Shown: positions 1-6,451 of the stretch, in pieces
Numbering within the stretch: position 1 is the first letter of the stretch
How the letters are laid out: each line of letters opens with the position of its first letter
DNA from: Selenomonas sp.
GTDB taxonomy: Bacteria > Bacillota_C > Negativicutes > Selenomonadales > Selenomonadaceae
Assembly (NCBI RefSeq): GCF_024693525.1
Contig: NZ_JAILKR010000133.1
Span: 1 to 64,000 of the forward strand
Direction: 5' to 3'
Length of the DNA: 64,000 nucleotides
Notes under the pieces: model-generated
The model's database searches: none
Seen by the model: only the letters and a program-made list of their open reading frames with translations
What the model was told of the DNA's origin: nothing
Program-made: the position numbers and the translations under genes

Positions 1-77
1 AAACAATACAAACAGTTGTATGCACACTTGCTGTATGTGTCGAATGTCATAGGCATGGAGCAATCAGGAATCTCCAT
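1..77 (-). CDS. Radical SAM protein, N-terminal fragment running off the left edge
   Basis: Only about 25 codons are in the window. The reading frame shows MTFDTYSKCAYNCLYC, that is a CxxxCxxC motif (CAYNCLYC), the signature that binds the 4Fe-4S cluster of radical SAM enzymes. The ATG at 75-77 has a GGAG only one base upstream; later in-frame ATGs at 54-56 and 48-50 are possible starts. The ATG at 75-77 lies in an 8-bp inverted repeat (53-60 with 72-79) that could hide it in the mRNA. It follows the P-loop gene by about 28 bases. The substrate cannot be told from this fragment. Confidence 0.6.
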   Translation of the reverse strand, partial: MEIPDCSMPMTFDTYSKCAYNCLYC

Positions 78-105
78 GCTCCATCGTGGTGATGGATAGT
101 TCTGC

Positions 106-612
106 TTAATCTGTGGTCTTTCGCCCAATCTCTTTCGCCTCCGTATTTATCGCCTTGCCTCTGAAATACTTCCTGTACTTCAGAAAGTTGTTTTTGCTCT
201 TTGTTTTGGTCGCCTTCACAAATGCCAGTGTTATGCCCGAACCTGCCGCCCGCAGTCGCCGCATAGACTCTGTAATACTGCAATAGACAAGAATTAACTG
301 AACGTGCTCCGAATACCGCATAAGGAACTTCATCATAGCCGCGTTGTTTATCCTGTCTCCTTCTAGGACAATGTGCTTGCCCTGCATAACCAGCTTTTCA
401 ACCTGCCGCCGTATAGCCTCCCCGGCTGAATAACTGAGCGTATCCGTGCCCTCGCAACGAATCCCCACGTTATATTTTCCCATGGCGCAATATTTGCCGT
501 TGGTGGTGTAGGTAACAAGATCCTCCACGACTTCAAGCTCGCCTTGAAGAAACTGCCTTTTGACGAAAGACGTTTTCCCGGCCCCGGCCTGCCCTATAAT
601 CACGAATATCAT
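106..612 (-). CDS. P-loop NTPase/kinase-like phage protein
   Basis: 168 residues. The N-terminus has a Walker A motif, GQAGAGKT at residues 7-14, after a hydrophobic strand, as in small adenylate-kinase-like or AAA proteins. A second strand before residue 85 ends in EGDR, a plausible Walker B or lid element. It starts at an ATG with GGGGAG nine bases upstream, six bases after the ParB-domain gene. It is in one transcription unit with two ParB-domain genes and a radical SAM gene just before where packaging genes are expected. The substrate is unknown. Confidence 0.7.
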   Translation of the reverse strand: MIFVIIGQAGAGKTSFVKRQFLQGELEVVEDLVTYTTNGKYCAMGKYNVGIRCEGTDTLSYSAGEAIRRQVEKLVMQGKHIVLEGDRINNAAMMKFLMRYSEHVQLILVYCSITESMRRLRAAGSGITLAFVKATKTKSKNNFLKYRKYFRGKAINTEAKEIGRKTTD

Positions 613-618
613 AGGCCG

Positions 619-1209
619 TTACTCCCCGAACCTAATAACCGTCGTATTGCTGTTAGCTTTGCAGGTTCCCGGCAATCCTTCCCGGTCAATCCACGCCTGA
701 GCTTCCTCTGCGTTCTTGAATCGTGCTGTGATAATCCAAGCGGCCCCGTAAAAGTTCACATCGTCCTGCCAATCGTTGTCGCCTTCGTCCCAATCTTCGT
801 CGTCTATGCCGTCGTTGCTGGCAAGCATGACTGCTATTTCGTCGGGGCCGAACCCGGTAAAATCCAAGTTCTCGGTATCCATATCGCACAACATCTTTTC
901 CAGCTTCGCGTTGTCCCATTCGCCTTTGGCTTTGTTGAGTGCAAGGTTAAGGAGCTTTTCTTCCTTTTCCCCAAGGTCAACGACTGAAACGGTCGCCGTC
1001 TCCCGACCTAAGAACTTAAGCACCTGTAACCTCTGATGGCCTCCGACCACGTTCCCGGTGCGCTCGTTCCAAACAATAGGCTCCACGTCCCCGAAATGCT
1101 CTATGCTCGTTTTCAGCTTCTCAAATTCTTCCATACCCGGTTCCAATGTCACGCGTGGGTTATAAGTCGCCGCGTTCAGCTCGGACAGGCTCTTTTCTTC
1201 AAGTCTCAT
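619..1209 (-). CDS. ParB/Srx-fold domain protein, short paralogue
   Basis: 196 residues. Residues 1-110 show the ParB N-terminal (ParB/Sulfiredoxin-like) fold signature, including YNPR near residue 16, GFxxP-like FGDVEPIV, and VVGGHQRLQVLKFLG with the GGHQR nucleotide-binding box. An acidic linker and a C-terminal small domain follow. It lacks the central HTH of chromosomal ParB. The start overlaps the stop of the upstream paralogue (ATGA), with GGAGG ten bases upstream. Single-domain ParB proteins are common beside phage terminases; their job is not settled. Confidence 0.8.
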   Translation of the reverse strand: MRLEEKSLSELNAATYNPRVTLEPGMEEFEKLKTSIEHFGDVEPIVWNERTGNVVGGHQRLQVLKFLGRETATVSVVDLGEKEEKLLNLALNKAKGEWDNAKLEKMLCDMDTENLDFTGFGPDEIAVMLASNDGIDDEDWDEGDNDWQDDVNFYGAAWIITARFKNAEEAQAWIDREGLPGTCKANSNTTVIRFGE

Positions 1210-1850
1210 TCGTCCCGCACCTCCTTTGTGTAATCGAGAATGACGTTGCGGGTGCTGTCAAACTCTTTTTCTATGCCGTGCTCTGCCAGCCATGCTTCGG
1301 CGGCTTCCTGCGTAGGAAAGCTCAAATATACTTCAAACGGCTTCTCCGGGGTACTTTCGGCCTCTCCTATATCTTCCTCCCCTTCGTCGCCTTCCGAGGC
1401 TTCCTGCCCTTCCTGCGCCGAATCAGCGTCGTCACCGCTTTCCTGTTCCAGCTCCCGGAGAATATCATCAACTTCCTCATTGCTGAAACCAATTGAGGTA
1501 ACTGCTTCCTTGTCCAGCTCCCCGATAAGGTCTTTCAACTTGCCCCAATCCCATTCGCCGTCAATCTTGTTGAGGGCGATATTCAAGGCTTTTTCTTCGC
1601 CTTCGTCAAGGTCAACGATGGCGGCTTCTGTTTCCTTCTCGCCCTGTTCCAAGAGAATCTTGTAACGCTGGTGGCCTCCGACGAGGACATTCTTGCCGTC
1701 CCGGATATTAACGATAAGCGGTTCAACGAATCCGAACTGCTCAATGCTGTTCTTAATGGCTTCGTACTGTGCCTCCCCCGGCCGTAAATCCTTTCGCGGA
1801 TTGTATGGGGCCGGGTTAATGTCAATCAACCTAAATTTCTTTGTTTCCAC
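1206..1850 (-). CDS. ParB/Srx-fold domain protein, long paralogue
   Basis: 214 residues from a GTG start at 1850, chosen because AGGAGG lies seven bases upstream; the open frame extends upstream without a ribosome site. The sequence after the start gives NPAPYNPRK, FGFVEPLIV and VLVGGHQRYK, the same ParB-family boxes as the next gene, so the two arose by duplication. A very acidic segment (about residues 150-180) is followed by a C-terminal domain also shared with the paralogue. It is the first gene after the arpU terminator and is probably the first gene of the late operon. Confidence 0.8.
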   Translation of the reverse strand: METKKFRLIDINPAPYNPRKDLRPGEAQYEAIKNSIEQFGFVEPLIVNIRDGKNVLVGGHQRYKILLEQGEKETEAAIVDLDEGEEKALNIALNKIDGEWDWGKLKDLIGELDKEAVTSIGFSNEEVDDILRELEQESGDDADSAQEGQEASEGDEGEEDIGEAESTPEKPFEVYLSFPTQEAAEAWLAEHGIEKEFDSTRNVILDYTKEVRDE

Positions 1851-1990
1851 TTTCCTGCCTCCTAGTGTTATTGCAATAGAAAAGGCCCGAACCTGTTTTT
1901 TCGTTCGTGCCCTGTGGCTTTTGTTTTTCAATTTTCGATGATACTATTATTGCACGTTTTGAAAGCAAAAACCGCACCGTTATGCCCATG

Positions 1991-1996
1991 ATTATA
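1991..1996 (-). promoter_or_regulatory. Possible late-operon -10 element
   Basis: A perfect TATAAT on the minus strand, 141 bases before the GTG of the first ParB gene, in the only non-coding stretch (1851-2115) between arpU and the late genes. No good -35 is visible 16-18 bases upstream, as expected for a promoter that needs an activator. The assignment to ArpU control is inference from position. Confidence 0.35.
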
Positions 1997-2063
1997 CACA
2001 TAAAATCGAGATAAAAATAAACCGAAAATGCCGTGTTTTTCGTTGGTTGAGTTTTCAACAGTT

Positions 2064-2081
2064 TTACCCACATTATCCACA
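2064..2081 (+). promoter_or_regulatory. Two abutting DnaA-box-like 9-mers
   Basis: TTACCCACA (2064-2072) is followed directly by TTATCCACA (2073-2081). The second matches the DnaA box consensus perfectly and the first differs at one base. They lie just 3' of the arpU gene. Prophage 2 carries two perfect boxes in the same place. Confidence 0.6.
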
Positions 2082-2112
2082 ATAAAAAAGAGGCAGGTTA
2101 TTTCCTGCCTCT
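2081..2112 (-). terminator. Terminator after arpU (prophage 1)
   Basis: On the minus strand an 8-bp stem GAGGCAGG/CCTGCCTC with a 6-base loop is followed by six T. It begins just after the arpU stop and separates the early from the late transcription unit. Confidence 0.85.
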
Positions 2113-2115
2113 TGC

Positions 2116-2616
2116 TTACTCATAAAATACGAATAATTGTTGTTGCTCGGGTAACGCTTTGTTCCCAAAAATCATAAAAGCCATTTCCTTGATAGCTTTC
2201 CTTGACCGTTCCCTTGCCCACTTCTCTGTGAAGAACTTTTCCGCGCTCAAATCTCCCCAGCTTCGATGGTCAATAAAATGGCCCTTAATCAGGAATCTAT
2301 CATCGGGCTTAAGCTCGTTTATGGCCCGGTCAACCTTGTGGAGAATCCTCTCTATGTTCCGAATGCTTTCCTTGTTCTTATGAATCATATCCATAATTTT
2401 CTCGTGTTTCGCCGCTAACTGCTCAACTGCATTCAGCTCCGGGGTTCCACCTCCCGGCTGGCTGTCATACTTTGAAATTGGAGCCGCAATATCTAGCTCT
2501 ATGGCGTGTTCATACGCTTCAATATCATCATTAAGATTGGCAATAGTCACTTTGAATTGACTGTACCTTTTCAAGTAACTGCGTGTCGTTTCGATGTAAT
2601 CGCTGTACTCTCTCAA
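2116..2616 (-). CDS. ArpU/RinA-type late transcription activator
   Basis: 166 residues from a TTG at 2616. This start is preferred because AAAGGAG lies nine bases upstream and the protein then aligns end to end with the homologue at 46115-46624 in prophage 2 (both begin REYxDYIxTT). Shared landmarks are YxSQPGGGTPEL-like text in the middle and SWxxxxxxxxxxExWARxxxxKAxKxxAxMIFGxKAxPEQ near the end, a sigma-like HTH. Proteins of this family switch on the packaging and structural operon of Gram-positive phages, which fits its position just before it. Confidence 0.8.
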   Translation of the reverse strand: MREYSDYIETTRSYLKRYSQFKVTIANLNDDIEAYEHAIELDIAAPISKYDSQPGGGTPELNAVEQLAAKHEKIMDMIHKNKESIRNIERILHKVDRAINELKPDDRFLIKGHFIDHRSWGDLSAEKFFTEKWARERSRKAIKEMAFMIFGNKALPEQQQLFVFYE

Positions 2617-2679
2617 TATTGCTCGCTCCTTTGCTGGTAGTATCGTCATTCTCATGTAGTTATTTTAATCTTTTCCTAA

Positions 2680-2717
2680 ATAAAAATCAAAATCATAGCA
2701 GGGCCTTTCGGCCCTGC
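2680..2717 (-). terminator. Terminator before arpU
   Basis: Minus-strand stem GCAGGGCC, loop GAAA, stem GGCCCTGC (2698-2717), then a T-rich tail. It ends the small-gene transcript just upstream of arpU and may limit arpU expression unless read through. Confidence 0.8.
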
Positions 2718-2720
2718 CTT

Positions 2721-2864
2721 CTACTGCCTGGAATAACTTCTTCCCAGCCGTCTGTCCCTTGCTTCTCTCTGCCGCCTCTGCCGTTTCTTGATGTGCTTCG
2801 GCGGTTGTACCCGAAATGCCAGCCGTGAAAATCTGCGAAACAAGCTGGCAAAACCTTGCTTCAA
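2721..2864 (-). CDS. Small basic hypothetical protein (47 aa)
   Basis: TTG start overlapping the stop of the preceding gene (TTGA), with GGAGG eight bases upstream. The product is strongly basic in its second half (IKKRQRRQREARDRR), which suggests nucleic-acid binding, but no family is recognised. A larger open frame over the same bases has no ribosome site and is taken as spurious. The gene ends just before a terminator. Confidence 0.55.
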   Translation of the reverse strand: MKQGFASLFRRFSRLAFRVQPPKHIKKRQRRQREARDRRLGRSYSRQ

Positions 2865-3016
2865 TGCTTTCGCCTCCCTTCGTGGTGCTTATGGTGGGGG
2901 TGTTCAATAAGATCCTGCGCCTTACGGAGTTGCGCGTTTCTCTCATAGTAGCTGTATTCCTCGCCCCACTCCAAAGAAATCCTTGTATGTTTATGAGCCT
3001 TGCTCGTGCTGGTCAA
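2861..3016 (-). CDS. Small hypothetical protein (51 aa)
   Basis: TTG start overlapping the stop of the DUF3310 gene (TTGA), with a purine-rich AGAGGGG a few bases upstream. The product contains EWGEEYSYYERNAQLRKAQD and a His-rich tail (HPHHKHHEGRRKH) that could bind metal. It is tightly coupled to its neighbours by overlapping stop/start codons. Function unknown. Confidence 0.55.
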   Translation of the reverse strand: MTSTSKAHKHTRISLEWGEEYSYYERNAQLRKAQDLIEHPHHKHHEGRRKH

Positions 3017-3273
3017 TGCTCTGCCCCTCTTTCCTGTTTCTGCTTAACGATGGCCGCTTCGGTCTTTTCAATCCTCTGAATGTACCAAACGGCTTTATTC
3101 AAGGACTCCACGCCGCCTTTCTTCTTCCAGCGGCAAATATATTTAATCGCATTGCCCCAACAGTATGCCAAAAAGCCTTCAAGCCCCAATACATTCTCAA
3201 TCATATCAATGGTCTCAACCCCACCCGGATTTTGATAGTGTTCCGGGTGGTTCACGTTGTCATATTCCTGCAT
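3013..3273 (-). CDS. DUF3310 family protein (SaV-like)
   Basis: 86 residues with the family landmarks NVNHPEHYQNPGGVETID at the N-terminus and GNAIKYICRWKKKGGVESLNKA in the middle. These proteins are frequent in the early regions of Gram-positive phages and are often annotated as nucleotide-kinase-like, but the biochemical role is not established. AGAGG lies ten bases before the ATG. Confidence 0.85.
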   Translation of the reverse strand: MQEYDNVNHPEHYQNPGGVETIDMIENVLGLEGFLAYCWGNAIKYICRWKKKGGVESLNKAVWYIQRIEKTEAAIVKQKQERGAEH

Positions 3274-3497
3274 TATGCAATGGCCTCTTTTCTTTTGGTA
3301 ATCTTGAATGTTTCATAGAATTTCTTAACGGTCATGCTAATGGCGATATCGTAACCGTTTCTTACGAGAAGTCTGTCGCCGTGTTTCTTGTCCGGCTTGA
3401 AGTCCCATTCGTCGCCGGGTTTGAGGTAAATAAAGATCCCGCCCGTCTCATTCATAATCGACACGCCTTCGGCAATAGGTTCACAAATTCCGCTCAT
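3273..3497 (-). CDS. Hypothetical phage protein (74 aa)
   Basis: The ATG overlaps the end of the preceding gene and has GGGAGG eight bases upstream. The product is mixed, with alternating hydrophobic strands (GGIFIYLKPGDEWDF), and looks like a small soluble beta-rich protein. No family recognised. Confidence 0.65.
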   Translation of the reverse strand: MSGICEPIAEGVSIMNETGGIFIYLKPGDEWDFKPDKKHGDRLLVRNGYDIAISMTVKKFYETFKITKRKEAIA

Positions 3498-3622
3498 TTA
3501 TTCTGCCTCCCATCTGCCCGTGCTGACACTATGCACAAGCTCCAAACAAATAACATCGTCAATACTGAAAGAACGTACCCAATAAGGCCGCCCGTGAGAA
3601 TCCCCTCGATATAGTCTGTCAT
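3494..3622 (-). CDS. Small single-pass membrane protein (42 aa)
   Basis: The ATG at 3622 overlaps the stop of the preceding gene (ATGA) with GGAGGG six bases upstream, which argues against the longer open frame. Residues 9-32 (ILTGGLIGYVLSVLTMLFVW region) form one transmembrane helix followed by a short polar tail. Its role is unknown. Confidence 0.6.
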   Translation of the reverse strand: MTDYIEGILTGGLIGYVLSVLTMLFVWSLCIVSARADGRQNK

Positions 3623-4323
3623 GCTGTGCCCTCCATAAAACGCCGCATATAAGATGGCATAACCGGGTTCCAAGGTAACGCCCCAATATCCTTGCATAGC
3701 CGTTCCCCGTGATCTCGTATGAACTGACTAAGGCTTGACTCGTACCGGACTCCTATATCCTGCGTAATCTGCTCGACGCTTTTCTTCTTCCGAATATCCT
3801 TGATGATAATCTTCCAGCGTTCGTTCTGCTTCAAGATCCGCGAGTCCACCTTCGGCTTTTCCTTCGGTGGCTTCTCCATGAACCGCTCATAGGTGGCCCC
3901 CAGCCGCTTTTTGTATGGCAACTTCCCGAACTTGCTGACCATTTCGGGGCCGTACTTCCTGACGAAATAGTGAATGCTGTCCGTGCAGGCCAGCCCCATC
4001 TGATCTGCAATCTCCCCGAGGCTGTAATCCGTTTCGCTCCCGAATAACACCTGCAACAGCTTCCAGCGTTCTTCTTTCGCTTCTTCAGAAAAGCAGTTAT
4101 TAGGCCGGGGGCTTAACTCTCCGATGTATTCGTGCTTCTTCTCCCGAAGAACTCTTACCCAGCCGCGGGCCTTGTATGCTCTGAACACGGCACTATCTGA
4201 CATCGACACGGCGACGGGCTTTCCGTCGTAAATAACCTGCGTCCCTGCCTTGCGCTGGTTCCGCTTGCCGGGGTGGCGTGCCGCATATTCCTGTTCGGCC
4301 TTTTCCGTCCATACGACTTTCAT
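3619..4323 (-). CDS. Hypothetical protein with internal duplication, HTH-like
   Basis: 234 residues from the ATG at 4323 (GGGAG nine bases upstream). The C-terminal half holds two copies of a ~65-residue unit. Each begins with ERWK, has an HTH-like segment, then (F/V)(I/V)R(K/D)(Y/H)G, (F/I)G(K/A)LP(Y/W) and ends Y(E/M)RRFMEx. This suggests a two-domain DNA-binding protein. The N-terminal ~80 residues are basic. It precedes a MazG-like gene in the same operon. Confidence 0.65.
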   Translation of the reverse strand: MKVVWTEKAEQEYAARHPGKRNQRKAGTQVIYDGKPVAVSMSDSAVFRAYKARGWVRVLREKKHEYIGELSPRPNNCFSEEAKEERWKLLQVLFGSETDYSLGEIADQMGLACTDSIHYFVRKYGPEMVSKFGKLPYKKRLGATYERFMEKPPKEKPKVDSRILKQNERWKIIIKDIRKKKSVEQITQDIGVRYESSLSQFIRDHGERLCKDIGALPWNPVMPSYMRRFMEGTA

Positions 4324-4327
4324 GGTC

Positions 4328-4897
4328 TTACGCTCCCTTCTTGAACCTCTTTCCATTGTCGCGGGTGGCGTTGCTGTGGTTGACCTCGTTCATAAGTAAC
4401 TGCCGTTCGTTCAGGTCAGCTCCGGCCTTGTTCATGAGGCTGGTAAAAGCAACGATAACATCGGTACACTCTCTCAAGAATTCCTTGCGATGATCCTGCG
4501 TGGGTTCCAGCTCATAAACGCCGTAAGCGTTCCATACTTCCCCGACTTCTTCCATCGCCTTTTTGAGATAATCATGGACATTCCATTCCTTGAATTTATC
4601 CCCGTCGCAAGGCTTCGGCAAAACGCATAAAGTCAAGGGCTTTTTAGGCGGCTTTTTCGCCTCTTTTTCGTTGTCTAATTCTGCACACCATTGGGCTAAA
4701 TATCGGAGCATTTTTGCCTGCTCATCAATCTGTTTTTGCAGGGCAAAAATGCTCTTAAAAGTGACATTATTTCCCTGCTTGAAACCTCTTTTTTTCTTCA
4801 CGCCTTTGTCCTCCCTCTTGTGGCTCCCATTCTTAGGGAATGCCTTCTTGTCAAAACGCTCTGCGCTCTTGCCGTAAATAGCTGACTTCCACGCCAT
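4328..4897 (-). CDS. MazG-like NTP pyrophosphohydrolase domain protein
   Basis: 189 residues from the ATG at 4897 (GGGGAG nine bases upstream). The N-terminal ~80 residues are basic and low in complexity. The C-terminal half has LKKAMEEVGEVWNA and, about 35 residues later, RECTDVIVAFTSLMNKAG, the EExxE...ExxD spacing of all-alpha NTP pyrophosphohydrolases (MazG/dUTPase superfamily), which hydrolyse non-canonical or regulatory nucleotides. Prophage 2 has a counterpart at 49521-49997. Confidence 0.7.
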   Translation of the reverse strand: MAWKSAIYGKSAERFDKKAFPKNGSHKREDKGVKKKRGFKQGNNVTFKSIFALQKQIDEQAKMLRYLAQWCAELDNEKEAKKPPKKPLTLCVLPKPCDGDKFKEWNVHDYLKKAMEEVGEVWNAYGVYELEPTQDHRKEFLRECTDVIVAFTSLMNKAGADLNERQLLMNEVNHSNATRDNGKRFKKGA

Positions 4898-4981
4898 TCT
4901 GCTTTTCTCCCCTTTTGCATGGTCTGTAATTTCCATTTGTGCTCGGTAACATTGCCCCTAGAAACGCTTTTATTTACTTGT

Positions 4982-5596
4982 CTAAGGGTTTGTGTGGGTA
5001 ACGGCTCTAAAGCACTCCTTGCGGCTATTTCCTGCCTTTCGGCTCATAACCTTCTCAACCTTCTCGCAAATCGCCTCGTAGGTCGTTTCGTGCCGCCCTA
5101 CGCTGTCACTAAGCTCGCATACCATCGTGTAAGCGTCTGTCAATCGCTTTCGCTTGAAATCGAACTCATCAAGCAACGCCATGAGAAAAGCCGACGACAT
5201 TTCTTTTATGCACCGAATCTCTATCTGCCTGTCGTGGCTGGCCTTCGGGTCGAAAGCGTCAACCCCTACGTCCATTTTTAGATCCGTCCGGAGGTAGGCC
5301 GCTATTTCCTCAACGCTGACGGTCTTTGCCACCAGCGAATCAAAAATACTCTGCATTTTGTCCCGCAGTCTCAATAGTCGCCCCCTCCCGAATCCGTACC
5401 CGTCGTGCATGGTCAGAAGAAAACAGGCTGACAGGTTGTGTAGCGTGACCTTGCGCCGGATAAGATCTGCCCGGTACTGGTTGACGTATGCCGTCTTGAC
5501 GCTCTGCCGGACTTTGACCGCGTCCTTGACTCCTTCTTTTTGCCCCTTGCGGGCGGCTTTTTTCTCCTTTCGCGCTCTTGCTCTTGCAAAACTCAT
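4982..5596 (-). CDS. Hypothetical phage protein, basic N-terminus (204 aa)
   Basis: Starts at the ATG at 5596 behind AGAGG. The first 35 residues are rich in Arg/Lys/Ala and the rest is predicted helical. The gene at 50615-51199 in prophage 2 has the same length and layout (basic N-terminus, helical body, a VEEI segment near the centre or end), so the two are probably distant homologues, but pairwise identity looks low. The conserved leader hairpin lies 30 bases upstream. Function unknown. Confidence 0.65.
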   Translation of the reverse strand: MSFARARARKEKKAARKGQKEGVKDAVKVRQSVKTAYVNQYRADLIRRKVTLHNLSACFLLTMHDGYGFGRGRLLRLRDKMQSIFDSLVAKTVSVEEIAAYLRTDLKMDVGVDAFDPKASHDRQIEIRCIKEMSSAFLMALLDEFDFKRKRLTDAYTMVCELSDSVGRHETTYEAICEKVEKVMSRKAGNSRKECFRAVTHTNP

Positions 5597-5620
5597 TGTC
5601 TGAACCTCTTTCAAAATGCT

Positions 5621-5655
5621 CTAATTCACACCTCACGCCTCGCAGGTGCGCTTTT
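5621..5655 (-). ncRNA. Conserved leader hairpin, prophage 1 copy
   Basis: On the minus strand a 7-bp stem (bases 5644-5650 with 5627-5633) closes a 10-base loop GCGAGGCGTG, preceded by AAAAG and followed by GAATTAG. Prophage 2 has the same element at 50311-50345 with the same stem length and nearly the same loop. The stem differs by changes that keep pairing. It lies between the DPTP-family gene and the next gene, ~30 bases before an ATG. Its function is unknown; an antitermination or translation-control element is possible. Confidence 0.55.
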
Positions 5656-5721
5656 ATATTGCTTTTGGTATACTTGTCTACCCTGCGTGTTAAAATCGCT
5701 CAGCCGGGCTAATAGGGCGGT

Positions 5722-5919
5722 TTAATACAGTTTCCCGCTTTTGCGGTCTCTAATCGAAATTCTCCCCACGGCCTCGAAGCCGTGCGCCCTAAGGGCGGCT
5801 CTCGCCGCAAAGATAGCCTCTTTCGCCCTCTCCCGCCATTCCTCCGTTGCTTCGTGGTGCATTGCCGCCGACGGTGTCGGGTCTCGGTAATGTTCCGCGT
5901 TGTATCCTCCCTGCCACAT
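5722..5919 (-). CDS. Small DPTP-motif phage protein (65 aa)
   Basis: Starts with GGGGAGG nine bases upstream. It shares with 50402-50605 of prophage 2 an N-terminal YxDPTP motif, a helical middle, GFE, and a C-terminal RIxxRDxxSGKx(L) box, so both belong to one conserved small family of unknown function. In both prophages it is followed downstream by the conserved leader hairpin. Confidence 0.7.
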   Translation of the reverse strand: MWQGGYNAEHYRDPTPSAAMHHEATEEWRERAKEAIFAARAALRAHGFEAVGRISIRDRKSGKLY

Positions 5920-5923
5920 AGCT

Positions 5924-6451
5924 TTACGCCTCCCCTTGTCTGAATAAATTGCCTTGCGTGGCCTCTTTGGCCTTCTTGACTAACTGCGGATCCGGCTCTC
6001 TCTCGATGTCAACTTCCATCGGCTCTATGAGAATCTCCACCCGCGGGTTATCCTTGTCTATCCCGGCTATCCTTGTCCCGTCCAGCGACTTGACGAGGCG
6101 GTCATCTTCGAGAATCCACCGCCGCTTTAAGGTCTTGCGGTGGTCAACGTAAGCGTGTTCGTCGCTAATAATGTCCTGCGTGGCCTGAATAAGGCCGTTG
6201 AGATCCGGGTAGGCTCGCCTGTCTTGCAGGTAATACTTCGCTGTGAGCTGTACTGGCCCGCTGTAATGGGGTAGCATTCCCTGTTCTCTCTCAATTCGGG
6301 AAAGCTCCTTGCGGAAAACCTTCTCGTATGCCTTGTATGCCTTGCTTGGAAGAACTACTGCCCTGCCCCTCACTAGGACGGGGCTGTTCTTCTTCGTTGC
6401 AGGGTGGCCCGGGATAACAAATCGAAAAGCCTTGTCTTTGTCCAGCTTCAC
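5924..6451 (-). CDS. RusA-like Holliday junction resolvase
   Basis: 175 residues from a GTG at 6451 that overlaps the dnaC-like stop (GTGA), with a run of G eight bases upstream. Landmarks are FVIPGHPATKKNSP at the N-terminus and RRAYPDLNGLIQATQDIISDEHAYVD, carrying the Asp residues RusA uses to bind magnesium and cut four-way junctions. It should process recombination intermediates before packaging. Confidence 0.85.
   Translation of the reverse strand: MKLDKDKAFRFVIPGHPATKKNSPVLVRGRAVVLPSKAYKAYEKVFRKELSRIEREQGMLPHYSGPVQLTAKYYLQDRRAYPDLNGLIQATQDIISDEHAYVDHRKTLKRRWILEDDRLVKSLDGTRIAGIDKDNPRVEILIEPMEVDIEREPDPQLVKKAKEATQGNLFRQGEA

Noticed and set aside
53..79. 8-bp inverted repeat as a terminator
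   Set aside because: No T-run on either side; it overlaps the start of the radical SAM frame and is better seen as part of that start region.
2665..2946. 93-codon open frame on minus
   Set aside because: No ribosome site, odd composition, and two better-supported small genes with coupled TTG starts cover the same bases in other frames.
5340..5636. 98-codon open frame on minus
   Set aside because: Lies in another frame of the 204-aa gene 4982-5596, with no own ribosome site and unlikely composition.
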